The notes beneath the pieces were generated by a model that was not told the origin of the DNA, ran no database searches, and saw only the letters and a list, made by a program, of their open reading frames with translations. From Tritrichomonas musculus (taxonomy: Eukaryota; Parabasalia; Tritrichomonadida; Tritrichomonadidae): a stretch of DNA of 64,000 nucleotides. The stretch's first letter is position 1, and each line of letters opens with the position of its first letter. The stretch spans positions 372,001-436,000 of the forward strand of contig JAPFFF010000036.1 of assembly GCA_039105265.1 (NCBI GenBank), written 5' to 3'. The position numbers and the translations under genes were made by a program. Positions 33,467 to 43,162 of the stretch are shown piece after piece.

Positions 33467-35071
33467 ATGAATGAACTAAGTTCAGCTATTACTTCAATCA
33501 GTGATATTGCTAGCCAGATATCTGAAATTCAATCACCAACACGTGCAGATATTAAGTCAATTGTTGATTTGCTCAATCGCTCACCATCAGCAGAATCTTT
33601 TTGGAAATTATCAAGATTAATTAGATTGGCTCAGCCAACTGAAGTTAAACCAGTTATAGACCAGGTGGCTAAGCTAGTAATGAATAATCGTGCTACATTT
33701 GTAGGAGCAGCTTTTGCAAATGCCCACCTTTTACGCGCTGCACATCAGATTTCATATCCAGAAGGTTACAAGTGGTGCCGCAATTTTTGTTTCACAGATA
33801 ACATCATATGGAATGCGCAACTCTACAATATCATTTCACTTCCAACATATTCGAACATTCTCTCTGCCCAATATAATTTTCTTGATTCATTTAGTGTTGA
33901 AATACAGAAATATGGCGCGGCATCAATTGCCAGGCATTCAAAAACGCCAGGAAATCTTCTTCGCAGAGTATTAGCTACAATTTCAAGTAAACCATCAGGT
34001 GATGTTGAATTATTACAACTTTCTGATATATCAAATCAAAGTTCAGATTCCAAAGTTTATAGATTAAGAGGGCTTGTTTATTTAGCAACATTTTTATCCA
34101 CAAATCCAATCAGCATTACAGAATATAAAAACGCTCTTATACCGATATTACTACGAACACCTGAAAGCGAGGCTGACAAATCATTATGTATTGCAACGCA
34201 AGATCTTCTTTCCAAATTAATGATATCGAATCCCACATCATTTCATAACATGAAAATTTTTGACTGTGCCATTATCCAAGACAACGCAGATAATCTTACT
34301 TCATCCTTTTTAGAAGGCATAATTCAATCATTTGGTTATTTTGCATTCAAAAAGTTCATCATACCTAAAAAAATTTTTATTTGGCTTGACAACATCAAAA
34401 AAGGAGGCGTTGAATACATTCAAACAATAGCACCGTACACCAAATACTTGGAAAGTAGTGTCCAGCTTCAAATACACCAAGCGATGATTGAATTATGTGA
34501 GAAAAATCTTTTTAACAGTAAATTATTCAATACAACCGCCATTATATTGATGGGATCTCATCCAACAGTTTCACCTTATATAGGCCAATTTATTGAATGT
34601 GCCAAAAGATCAGTTTGTAGTAGATCTATCTTGTCAAAACTGAAACCAATTCTCGAGCCAAAGGTTCAACCTATTCTTCATCCAAAACGAGAAGAAATGA
34701 AGGCCAAAGAATTGGAGAAAAGTGACGCTTTTGTTCAATTTAATCCAACTGTTGATTGTACAGGCCAATTTAAAACAGTTTCTATTAGCTGTGACATGTC
34801 ACGTGAAATGTTGTTCATGCAAAAAATCGAGCAAAAAACAACGCCATTATTTAGCATCCATAAACCTGTTAACAAAGTTGAAAATATAAAGCCGGCATCA
34901 GATGTTGTTAATAAAGTAACTGACAAAAGTAAAGAAACGAAAGAATCTCCAAATAAAATTATTAATTCTAACTTTAATAATAATAATAATAATAATAATA
35001 AAGAAGAAAATAGTAGCGATGTTGAAATTGAACTCAATTTTGATGATCCTGACTCTGATGATGCTGAATAA
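33467..35071 (+). CDS. Alpha-solenoid protein with acidic C-terminus, 534 aa
   Basis: I do not recognise it firmly. The first ~420 residues are helical in ARM/HEAT style (SAESFWKLSRLIRLAQ; VAKLVMNNRATFVGAAF; KVYRLRGLVYLATFLST). A lysine-rich helix (KREEMKAKELEKSDAF) leads to a disordered tail with an Asn run coded by AAT repeats and an acidic end (DVEIELNFDDPDSDDAE). A helical N-terminus plus acidic tail recalls ribosome-assembly or chromatin factors such as the Rix1/PELP1 group, but the similarity is only architectural. The open frame begins 13 codons earlier without ATG; ATG at 33467 is the first. The gene end is only ~40 bp from a hAT insertion. Confidence 0.8.
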   Translation: MNELSSAITSISDIASQISEIQSPTRADIKSIVDLLNRSPSAESFWKLSRLIRLAQPTEVKPVIDQVAKLVMNNRATFVGAAFANAHLLRAAHQISYPEGYKWCRNFCFTDNIIWNAQLYNIISLPTYSNILSAQYNFLDSFSVEIQKYGAASIARHSKTPGNLLRRVLATISSKPSGDVELLQLSDISNQSSDSKVYRLRGLVYLATFLSTNPISITEYKNALIPILLRTPESEADKSLCIATQDLLSKLMISNPTSFHNMKIFDCAIIQDNADNLTSSFLEGIIQSFGYFAFKKFIIPKKIFIWLDNIKKGGVEYIQTIAPYTKYLESSVQLQIHQAMIELCEKNLFNSKLFNTTAIILMGSHPTVSPYIGQFIECAKRSVCSRSILSKLKPILEPKVQPILHPKREEMKAKELEKSDAFVQFNPTVDCTGQFKTVSISCDMSREMLFMQKIEQKTTPLFSIHKPVNKVENIKPASDVVNKVTDKSKETKESPNKIINSNFNNNNNNNNKEENSSDVEIELNFDDPDSDDAE

Positions 35072-35113
35072 CTAATCAAAATATTTGATATAATATTATA
35101 TATATATAAAGTT

Positions 35114-36168
35114 CAGGGATGTTTATCGATAGTGTCCGATAACGGTTAAATACGTTGCCAATATTATCGATATTATCGGGAGTAGAGTAGAATAACCGAT
35201 ACTATCCGATAATAATTATCATTATCGATAAAAACGGTTTTTATCATGGCCAATAATGACCGATATTTTTAACTTTTTTAAGGTAAAGAAAAGATATTTA
35301 CTAGAAATTATGGCTATTTAATTGTTATATAATTATATAAAAGTTATTTTTTCAAGTAATGACATATAAAAAAGCTTGTATGTACAAATGATCAAATTAT
35401 TAAAAAAGATTTTTTATATTTCATAGGAAATTAACTTTTATTATAATAAAAGATAAGTAATATATTATAATTCTAATAATATTTAAGTATGAAATTTAAA
35501 ATCAATAAAGATAATTTTATTTTGGCAAAATAATTAAATTTATCAAAAAGTGAACACGATAACTTTTTGTAAATTAATAAAATTCTCTCCATTTCTCTAA
35601 ATATTTTTAGACTTGATATTCTTTTAATAAAAAAAACGCAAATTATTTTAGTAGCATTGCATTAATATTTCATTACATATTAAGATTCGTTAATTTGCAA
35701 ATATGGAAATAATTTAATACTGAGAAGATATGAGGAAATTATCGTCTTATAACTTTGTTCTTAATAATAATCTTTTTTTGTTGGCCAATTGGTTCTTTTT
35801 TAAAAATTTTGAAAATAATCTTTTTATGTATCAATCAAAAACCTGATTTTTTAGCTTCTCATTATTATATTGGACATATAATGCACCCTGACCTTATTTC
35901 GCTTATTTCAGCATGCACTATTGAAGTACAATTAAAAATATAAAATTCCAAATTTTAATCAAAAATGTAAAAAAAAAAGTATGGAAATTTTATTATAAAA
36001 TATCGGAGAATATCGAACCGTAACCGTCCGATAGTGACCAAATATCGGCGGTTTTGCTTAACGTATTTATCGATAATTATTGGTTATCGAACAAATTTTT
36101 ATCGATATTATCGGACTATCGATAATGAGCCGATAATCGATATTTATCATCATCGATCGACAACCCTG
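35114..36168. mobile_element. Non-autonomous hAT-type element with perfect 8-bp target duplication
   Basis: The ends CAGGGATG and CAACCCTG are near-perfect inverted repeats, and ATAAAGTT flanks both sides (35106-35113 and 36169-36176). The subterminal regions are packed with TATCGATA/CGATAA-type motifs in both orientations, the usual hAT transposase-binding pattern. No transposase frame; the 62-codon frame inside (35755-35943) is hydrophobic low complexity. It inserted just after the stop of the helical-protein gene. Confidence 0.9.
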
Positions 36169-36212
36169 ATAAAGTTAATTATTTGTTGATAAATAAAATA
36201 AAGTACTACCAA

Positions 36213-36236
36213 GTTTTTTTTTTTTTTTTTTTTTTT
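36213..36236. repeat. Poly(T) tract, about 24 nt
   Basis: Homopolymer next to the left end of the element that follows. Confidence 0.85.
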
Positions 36237-36263
36237 CTTCTCTTTTAACAACCAAGATCTATT

Positions 36264-37241
36264 AAAGGTAATTACACTTTGATGTATATGATAATTTCCA
36301 TGCATATTAAATTATAATTAATTACTTTATATTTAGCAAATTTTATCAAATAAATTTTAAAATTCTATCTAGGAATTTTCAAGATATTTTAATTTATAAT
36401 TTTTGAGAGGTTTACAATTTGATTAAATTGAAAATAATATATGACTATAAATAATGATAAATAAGTTGATAAAATAAAATAAAATAATAACAGATAATAA
36501 ATTAAAATTTCATTTTTCTTTTTATCTATATATAAATAAATAAAAAAATGTAAAATATTCAATTTTGAGACATTGCACTTGGGAATTCAATTTTGAGACA
36601 TTGCACTTGGGAATTCAATTTTGAGACATTGCACTTGGGAATTCAATTTTGAGACATTGCACTTGGGAATTCAATTTTGAATCATTAAATATTCATGCTT
36701 TGAAATTTTGAAAGGTAAAAAAAACATTCAATTTTGATATAAATTCTTTTATTGACCTATAACAGCTTTTGTATTCACCATAAATTTTGTGTTCTTTATA
36801 TCTCGAAAATTCCTAGATAAAAATTAAAATAATCTTTTTATTTATATGCAATTTATAAATATATATAAATATATCCAATTATAAAATAGTCTACAATATA
36901 TTTTTTAAGAAAAATAGTTTTTTTTATTCAAATACAAATAAAATATAAATATATAGCTTCACAAAAGTTAATTATTTAATTTGCTTTATTTATTACAAGT
37001 GAATTTATTTTATTAATAAAATTATAAAGTATCAAAACAAAAAAATAATAACTCCTCATATTTTCTCATATTTTTTTGAAAATTGGTAAATCAATTATTC
37101 ATAGGTATTATGCTCCAAAATTTTGTAATCAAATATGTCTCTAGGCAAATAATAATTTTATTATTTTTGAAGTAAAAATATTCCATATTCATCAACTTTT
37201 CTCAGAAAAAAAATTGAATTAAAAAGAGTGTAATTACCTTT
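36264..37241. mobile_element. About 980-bp inverted-repeat element
   Basis: AAAGGTAATTACACT (36264-36278) and AGTGTAATTACCTTT (37227-37241) are perfect inverted repeats, with further matching AGATC/GATCT just outside. A second inner inverted pair (TATCTAGGAATTTTC near 36366 against GAAAATTCCTAGATA near 36806) encloses a 28-bp tandem repeat. No coding capacity. The class is undetermined. Confidence 0.6.
36557..36684. repeat. 28-bp tandem repeat, four perfect copies plus a partial one
   Basis: The unit contains ATTCAATTTTGAGACATTGC then ACTTGGGA; copies start at 36557, 36585, 36613, 36641 and 36669. Perfect identity implies recent expansion. It forms the centre of the 36264-37241 element. Confidence 0.95.
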
Positions 37242-37537
37242 GATCTATTTTTGAGATTATAATATAAATATGACTTTAATTTTTGTTAAATTTTGTTCAA
37301 TCATCTTTTATAGCCATGTTATCATTTGAATTTCTCTTGAAGTTGATATTCAAATCATTATTTTGGATGTAAATCACCGAATCTTTTTAAATTATAAATT
37401 CTTTTATTTTCAAGAGTTTAACAGTGTAAAACTTTAACATCATGCGTGCAATTATAAGCCATTTTCATTAATTTGATTTATCTTGGAAAACCAAATTTAA
37501 CGATAAATGAACTTTTTCAATTATAGAAAAATAAAAA

Positions 37538-38731
37538 ATGAATAATAAAGAATTTATCGATGATTGCTTCAATACCTTATATAGATTGGTTAAAAGTTCC
37601 CCAGCAAAAATAGACAGACCAATTATTGATGTTTTCCAACAGTTTATACCCCATGACCCAGTTAAATCTTTTATAATTTTAAACAACTATTATGATCAAT
37701 ATTGTGATGTTAATCAAGATATTCAAGATCCCTATTATATGCTTGAATTACTCTTTTTACAATTTCGATATTTTATTGTTTCTAATATTTCTATTGATTT
37801 CATGAAATTAGTAATTTACATTTATTTAAACGAAGAAAGTAAATTTACTCGCGAGTGCACTACTGATGAATTCATTCAAAATATAATTAACTCTCTTTCA
37901 AACAAAAAAGTTAATTATGAAACGTTATGTTTACTATATCAACTTTTAACCATTCTCAATATGAATAATTTTTATAAAATTGAAAAAATTGGTATTGATG
38001 ATAGTATAATATCTTCACATCTAGGAGATAATAACGTTAAAAAAGATGTACTTAACTTTCTATTTATTTGTTCTATCAAACTTGGTCCAAAAACAGTTAA
38101 TAAATTATCCGGCCTTAATCACTCACTTCCCTTCTATATTCTGCTTCAGTTTGCTCGTTCAAAGAATGACCACACTAGCTTAGTCGTTTCATCTAATTGG
38201 CTAGTTAAAAATCCAAAAAAAATTATTTTGCAAATGCGTATTTTCTTAGCTCTTTTAATTGATACAAAGTGTAGGAAAAAACTTTCCCGTTTACGTTTAA
38301 CAATGGAATATTTACAATTTTTGGTAGATAAAAAACTTGAGGGGATTCTTAAATTAACATCGACTTGTGCCCGTCGCCTTATAAACCCGGAATCACTAGA
38401 TAATTTTCAGAAATCTCACTTCTTCCCCAAATATTGGGAAGCCATTAAAACACTTGATCAATCATCTTTGAGCTCATGTATTATGAGTATAGACAAGCTC
38501 GTTGAAACAGGTTATATTGATGATCTGAATGATATTTTAAGTGATATGTCATTTGTTATCAACAGTGATGGACCATCTTCGGCCCAAGCTATAAAAATTA
38601 TTTCTAAAGCAAGCAAATATCCTCAATGCAAGCCGTCTTTAAAGAAATACATTAAATATTTTGCAAAATTGAAGGAGACAGGTGATTTTCAAAATGAAAT
38701 TCAATTCTTTGAGAATAACATCAATAAATAA
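37538..38731 (+). CDS. Helical hypothetical protein, 397 aa
   Basis: Not recognised. A complete frame from ATG to TAA, rich in amphipathic helices (FIDDCFNTLYRLVKSS; NYETLCLLYQLLTILN; LNDILSDMSFVINSD), consistent with an ARM/HEAT-like solenoid; no catalytic motif, membrane segment or signal peptide seen. A basic patch (KCRKKLSRLRL) lies around residue 248. Upstream, AACTTTTTCAATTATAG ends about 10 bp before the ATG and resembles the sequence before the gene at 17682, suggesting a shared initiator region. It is followed convergently by LST8. Confidence 0.85.
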   Translation: MNNKEFIDDCFNTLYRLVKSSPAKIDRPIIDVFQQFIPHDPVKSFIILNNYYDQYCDVNQDIQDPYYMLELLFLQFRYFIVSNISIDFMKLVIYIYLNEESKFTRECTTDEFIQNIINSLSNKKVNYETLCLLYQLLTILNMNNFYKIEKIGIDDSIISSHLGDNNVKKDVLNFLFICSIKLGPKTVNKLSGLNHSLPFYILLQFARSKNDHTSLVVSSNWLVKNPKKIILQMRIFLALLIDTKCRKKLSRLRLTMEYLQFLVDKKLEGILKLTSTCARRLINPESLDNFQKSHFFPKYWEAIKTLDQSSLSSCIMSIDKLVETGYIDDLNDILSDMSFVINSDGPSSAQAIKIISKASKYPQCKPSLKKYIKYFAKLKETGDFQNEIQFFENNINK

Positions 38732-38939
38732 AAATAAAAAATCTATTCATTTATTAATTTATTAATGATATCATCGCAAAATCGTTTATCTATATAACAA
38801 CTTTATGACCTAATCCATATTACGAAATATCATATATTTTGGTAAAAAAAATTAAAATCAATATTCTTTTTCCTGATGATGAAACCAACAATTGATTATA
38901 CGATATTTATAAAAAAGATATACAGGTTTCATTAAAGGA

Positions 38940-40064
38940 TCATTCATTTCCATTTTTATTTTTATTTTTATCATCTGTCATATCACCATAATAAATAGTT
39001 AAGGCAGTTATTTGTTTAATAATTGATCTAGACCTTTCATCCAAATCTGTCTTAAATATCAACTGGCCTGTTTCAGTGCTCCATTTTCGAACGATGCAAT
39101 CATCTCCCCCTGTAACTACATACTTTGAGTCGTTTGTAAAAGATGCATCCCAAACCCAGCCACACTGAGATCTTTCTTTCAAAATGAACTTCGGTTTATC
39201 AGAATAACCTGCTTCCTTACTAAAATTCCAAATTTTTGCAGATGAGTCAGCTGAGGTTGTTATAAATGTATTTTGGTCCGGTGAAATAACCACTCTTAAA
39301 ATTACATCGTCATGAGCTCTTTTAATTTCTGTGTCTTTAATTAATTTTGGTCGAAAAATATCTGATGATGTTGATCCGCTGGCCATTGAAACTTGAGCTC
39401 CTGAATTGGTTGCTGAAGCTAAATTGCTTTGTGGTCCTACAAGAACAATATAAACATTGCCATCATGGCAAGCTACTACTAAGCGTTGGTCATCTTTTGC
39501 AAGTGCGATTGATCGGATAGGCAAATTTGATAAATTAATAGATTTACAGCATATTTCGTACAAATTTTTATCAGAGAAATATACCTCGACGTCCCCACGA
39601 TCATTTCCTACATAAACTTTTGCTTTCTTTTCTTCATCTGAATGTGATATAGCAATTGTATTGAGTGGCGAAGAAGTTATTACTTTTTTTTCACATTCAA
39701 TATTGCTTTTCCATGACGACCATTTACAATCTTCACTGCAGCAGTATATAATATATTCTGGATTTTTTTCCTGACTGCCGTTTAAATGCGGAAAACGACA
39801 TACTATATCAGTAATATTTTTGTGATGAATATGATTGTATTCAGATTGACCATAATTAGTAAGACAAAATTGAAATTGAGTAAATTTTTGATCCGATGCT
39901 ACAAGAAGATTCCCTAATGGTGCAAGAGCTAGTCTATTGACATGTGGCAATTTTAAATATTTAAATTCTTGAATGGATTTAGCATTTTCTCCATCTTCTA
40001 ATGACAATGAAATAATCGCTCCACTATATCCCCCTACTAATATACAAGGATATTTATTATTCAT
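38940..40064 (-). CDS. LST8: LST8-like WD40 protein (TOR complex subunit), 374 aa
   Basis: The whole protein is WD40-like, ILVGGYSGAIISLSL at the start and ITTSADSSAKIWNFS near residue 270. The C-terminal blades GWVWDASFTNDSKYVVTGG and CIVRKWSTETGQL align with the characteristic late blades of LST8/GbetaL (G-W-x-W-x-x-x-F-x-x-D-S-x-Y-(I/V)-V-T, ETG). LST8 is the small seven-bladed propeller that binds and stabilises the TOR kinase in TORC1 and TORC2, which control growth in response to nutrients. At 374 residues it is longer than the usual 303-330, with inserts in the middle blades (SEDCKWSSWKSN; ATNSGAQVSMASGSTSSD). The start is 72 bp from the divergent GEX1-like gene. Another WD40 subfamily cannot be excluded. 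Confidence 0.7.
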   Translation of the reverse strand: MNNKYPCILVGGYSGAIISLSLEDGENAKSIQEFKYLKLPHVNRLALAPLGNLLVASDQKFTQFQFCLTNYGQSEYNHIHHKNITDIVCRFPHLNGSQEKNPEYIIYCCSEDCKWSSWKSNIECEKKVITSSPLNTIAISHSDEEKKAKVYVGNDRGDVEVYFSDKNLYEICCKSINLSNLPIRSIALAKDDQRLVVACHDGNVYIVLVGPQSNLASATNSGAQVSMASGSTSSDIFRPKLIKDTEIKRAHDDVILRVVISPDQNTFITTSADSSAKIWNFSKEAGYSDKPKFILKERSQCGWVWDASFTNDSKYVVTGGDDCIVRKWSTETGQLIFKTDLDERSRSIIKQITALTIYYGDMTDDKNKNKNGNE

Positions 40065-40136
40065 ATAGACAAAATTTTGTCTATTATTTTATATAACATT
40101 TCAGCTCTTCATTTTTTTATAAACGTATAGCATAAA

Positions 40137-41054
40137 ATGATTTTTTATTTTCTGCTATATAAATGTATTTCAAATATTGATGCATCATATTTTGCAGATA
40201 CATCAGGACCTACTAATTCAGAAGATTTAAAGTCATCAATTACAGAAATAGAAAAAAATAGCCAATGCTTTGAAGATCTTAATCCGAAAATAAAGGAAAT
40301 GTGCATTAATCTTGATCCTCATAAACGAAAAGCATTAGCTGTTTCAATTTTAATTTGCGAATACACCAACGATAAAAGAGACTTTTTCTTACCACCTTAT
40401 ATTAACGATGACGATTTTGTTCAAAAATTAAATGATACAACTTTCAATGATTTTACTACTTGGTACACAGGTATAGACTCAATATGTTTTCATTATGCTC
40501 ATGAACAATTATCCGCTAGCAATCTTCAAAAAATACTCAATGTTTATAAAGCTGTTACTCTTTCAACTGAATTTTTAATTGCTGCTCGCGACAATCTTGA
40601 GCAAACAACAAAAACTCTTCGTGTTAAATTGGTTGATGTACAAGAACAAATATTTTATCAAGCAACATCTATTTCAAATATGACAGAACTTATTAAAAAT
40701 ACAACTGAAAAAATAATGGAAATTACAAATCAAGTGTCTATTTATAAAAATTCAATATCAAATGCAAAATACTATTTAGTCGCTGTTGGTTTATCAATTG
40801 TTGCAAGTTTCATATTTCCTAATGTTTTTATGCCAGTTCTTTTTATTACTGGAATATATTTGTTTTTTGAAGTTAATATAAAGCCCAAATACGCTTATTA
40901 TTTAACTGGAAAAGTATTTAAATATAGCTATGTAGCTATTTGTGCCATTATCTTTCTTTTGAGTGTTTGGGACCGAATTGGATTAATTAAAGTTAAATTC
41001 TTTGATATATTTAAAAAGAAGCGTTATAGAGCAATCCCTAGAATATGTGAATAA
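40137..41054 (+). CDS. Kar5/GEX1/Brambleberry-like candidate nuclear-fusion membrane protein, 305 aa
   Basis: The layout is: hydrophobic N-terminus (MIFYFLLYKCI, signal-like), a Cys-bearing luminal-type domain (QCFEDLNPKIKEMCINL, KALAVSILICEY, FTTWYTGIDSICFHYAHEQL), a helical coiled-coil stretch (about 120-205), then two hydrophobic segments (YYLVAVGLSIVASFIFPNVF continuing to about residue 240, and YVAICAIIFLLSVW) and a basic tail. The spacing of C...C...L(A)...C and D-x-I-C-F matches the conserved domain of Kar5 (yeast), GEX1 (plants) and Brambleberry (fish), which act in nuclear envelope fusion at karyogamy. It is shorter than those proteins (about 500-600 aa). Identification rests on motif reading only. 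It shares a 72-bp divergent promoter with LST8. Confidence 0.55.
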   Translation: MIFYFLLYKCISNIDASYFADTSGPTNSEDLKSSITEIEKNSQCFEDLNPKIKEMCINLDPHKRKALAVSILICEYTNDKRDFFLPPYINDDDFVQKLNDTTFNDFTTWYTGIDSICFHYAHEQLSASNLQKILNVYKAVTLSTEFLIAARDNLEQTTKTLRVKLVDVQEQIFYQATSISNMTELIKNTTEKIMEITNQVSIYKNSISNAKYYLVAVGLSIVASFIFPNVFMPVLFITGIYLFFEVNIKPKYAYYLTGKVFKYSYVAICAIIFLLSVWDRIGLIKVKFFDIFKKKRYRAIPRICE

Positions 41055-41289
41055 AGCATTTTAAATGATGCTTTTAAAAAGTTAATTGATTTTTTCATAT
41101 GCTAATTCTTCATTAATCACTGTGAAAATATTGGAAATTCTAGAAAAAGAAAATTATTTTTATTTAAAACGACGCGCATACTATTATTATACATTTAATA
41201 TCTAGTAGAAATTAAGATAAAATAATTTAAAGCATTTGAATTACTCCTTTCAAATTTTGAAATTCAAAACAATTTCATTGAAAATTTTG

Positions 41290-41313
41290 TTAAAAAAAAA
41301 AAAAAAAAAAAAA
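41290..41313. repeat. Poly(A) tract, about 23 nt
   Basis: Homopolymer between the convergent 3' ends of the GEX1-like and NELF-B-like genes. Confidence 0.85.
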
Positions 41314-41359
41314 CATTTCAACTAGAATTATCTTTATTATATTATATTATTATTACAAT

Positions 41360-43060
41360 TTAAGTATAAATTACATCATTAATTTTTTTAAAAATACTTT
41401 TTGCTTCATCTAATATCGAATTTTCGATTTCATCAAGATCATCAAATTGCTCGTATATTAAATTAATCCATTTTTCAATAGCATTAAATTCGTTCATATA
41501 AAAGGGTTCTTTTTCATCTTTTTGGCCACCAGATGACTCATTTTTTGATGAAATTACTATTTTAAGCAGCTCACGAGATCTTTTCTCCAGCAATGCAATA
41601 AAGTATAGCCGAATCGAATGATTAAATTTACTCCAATTAAAAATAATCTTCAATCTTTTATCAACGCAAATATTAATATCACTAGGAATATCACTAGAAG
41701 TTACCTCAGCGATACCAGCATCAGTTAAATGCATAATCATAACATGTGCAATAATAATATCAGGTTTCAGAGTATCAATATTTGGAATATTAGCAATCAT
41801 ATCTATAATGGTTTGATCTTGTCTCCTCTGAATTAATTGCTGGCCGCAAAATAAAAGTAAATTCGAAAAACAATTGTCTTTTTCTACCATTTCCGCCAAT
41901 AAGCTTCGTAATGAATTTGATTCTTCGCAAGAAGGATCTTCAAAGAGATCACTCGCAACATAATAAGCTTCAATATAATTTGCAAAATCTTCAATTTGAA
42001 CTGGTGATAAATGCGGGTATAAAATTGGTAGTATTATACCTGATTCTTCACGTTTATTAAACTGTATGTAAGTATTCTTTGAGACACGAATAACTAACAA
42101 TCTTAAAAATAGACAATAAATCAAATATTGAAAGAGAGGATCGTTTGTTACAAACGAGGCATCTTTGGAATCGATTGACGGTGGGAAATCGGAATTTGAA
42201 AGTGAGTGACTTGATAGAAATGCAAATATCCATTTTGAAAGAGAAAGTATCGGATCCTGCCTCCATGTAAGATTTTGGGATCCAATTTCTACACGTAATG
42301 CGGCATATAAAGGATTTCCAGTTTTTTCCCATAAATCACGCAATATACAACATATTTCTTGATAAAGATCAGCTTTTTCACAGCATAGATCGAGTAATTG
42401 ATCTTTTGCATTTTCGCATAATTCATTATGAAGATTTCTGAGAGTATTTGAACGCCCTTTCATACCATGTATATTAATATGAAAATCAAATTCATGCGAA
42501 AAATCATCTATAGCAGGCTTTTTTGGTATTATTAATTTAATTGAATTAAGTAGGCGATCAAGATTTATTGGATCATCAACAAATTCATTAATAATTGTAA
42601 ACACTAAACGGTGAAATATAGGCCTGCATTTGAGAAATATAACTGCACGGGATTGATGAGATGGAAATATTTCTAATAGTTGATCAGATGGTAGTTCAAC
42701 TAGGCTGAGAAGAAAATAATCTGGTAATGATGGCATTTTTACTACTATTTTCTCAAATAGCGAATAAAAATTACTGCAATTTAAATAAGGATGTAATGAC
42801 TCTAGTATTTCTGGAATCATATCTGGATAATCGTCAATACATTCTTCAAGTTTTTGTACAAGGCTTTTAAGAAGTGGCTGCGTAATTCGATAAAAGTTAA
42901 ACTCGCAAATATGACCGACTTCAATTATAGGCGTCATTAATTCATCTGGTAAAGATGTAAATTGATGAAGCTTTTCAATAAGATTATAAAAAGAACCACC
43001 CTGTTCAAGAAGTATTTTACTTGGATCTTTTGATGATAAAAGCTTTTCTGGTAAATCCAT
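41360..43060 (-). CDS. NELF-B (COBRA1)-like protein, 566 aa
   Basis: The length is close to animal NELF-B (580 aa). The most telling region is about residues 230-290: LYQEICCILRDLW, TGNPLYAALRVEIG and DPILSLSKWIFAFL correspond to the NELF-B core LY...LR.L...T.N..Y..LR.E......DP.....W. Earlier, LPSDQLLEIFPSHQSRAVIF fits the helix preceding it, and DASFVTNDPLFQYLIYCLF fits the next conserved block (D......DP). The N-terminus LLEQGGSFYNLIEKLHQF also resembles the start of NELF-B. NELF pauses RNA polymerase II after initiation in animals; it is patchily distributed in protists. The rest is helical HEAT-like. It could be another HEAT-type protein. The gene diverges from that at 43163 across 102 bp. 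Confidence 0.55.
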   Translation of the reverse strand: MDLPEKLLSSKDPSKILLEQGGSFYNLIEKLHQFTSLPDELMTPIIEVGHICEFNFYRITQPLLKSLVQKLEECIDDYPDMIPEILESLHPYLNCSNFYSLFEKIVVKMPSLPDYFLLSLVELPSDQLLEIFPSHQSRAVIFLKCRPIFHRLVFTIINEFVDDPINLDRLLNSIKLIIPKKPAIDDFSHEFDFHINIHGMKGRSNTLRNLHNELCENAKDQLLDLCCEKADLYQEICCILRDLWEKTGNPLYAALRVEIGSQNLTWRQDPILSLSKWIFAFLSSHSLSNSDFPPSIDSKDASFVTNDPLFQYLIYCLFLRLLVIRVSKNTYIQFNKREESGIILPILYPHLSPVQIEDFANYIEAYYVASDLFEDPSCEESNSLRSLLAEMVEKDNCFSNLLLFCGQQLIQRRQDQTIIDMIANIPNIDTLKPDIIIAHVMIMHLTDAGIAEVTSSDIPSDINICVDKRLKIIFNWSKFNHSIRLYFIALLEKRSRELLKIVISSKNESSGGQKDEKEPFYMNEFNAIEKWINLIYEQFDDLDEIENSILDEAKSIFKKINDVIYT

Positions 43061-43162
43061 TTATTTAAAAAAATTGAATTTATTTTTATCGACAAAAATT
43101 TTTCAAAATTTAAGGATTATCAACACAAGTTCTTCGTATCAAAAAACTGATTTTTCCGACAA

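Noticed and set aside
35755-35943. 62-codon frame inside the hAT element as a gene
   Set aside because: Hydrophobic low-complexity text in AT-rich DNA with no transposase features.
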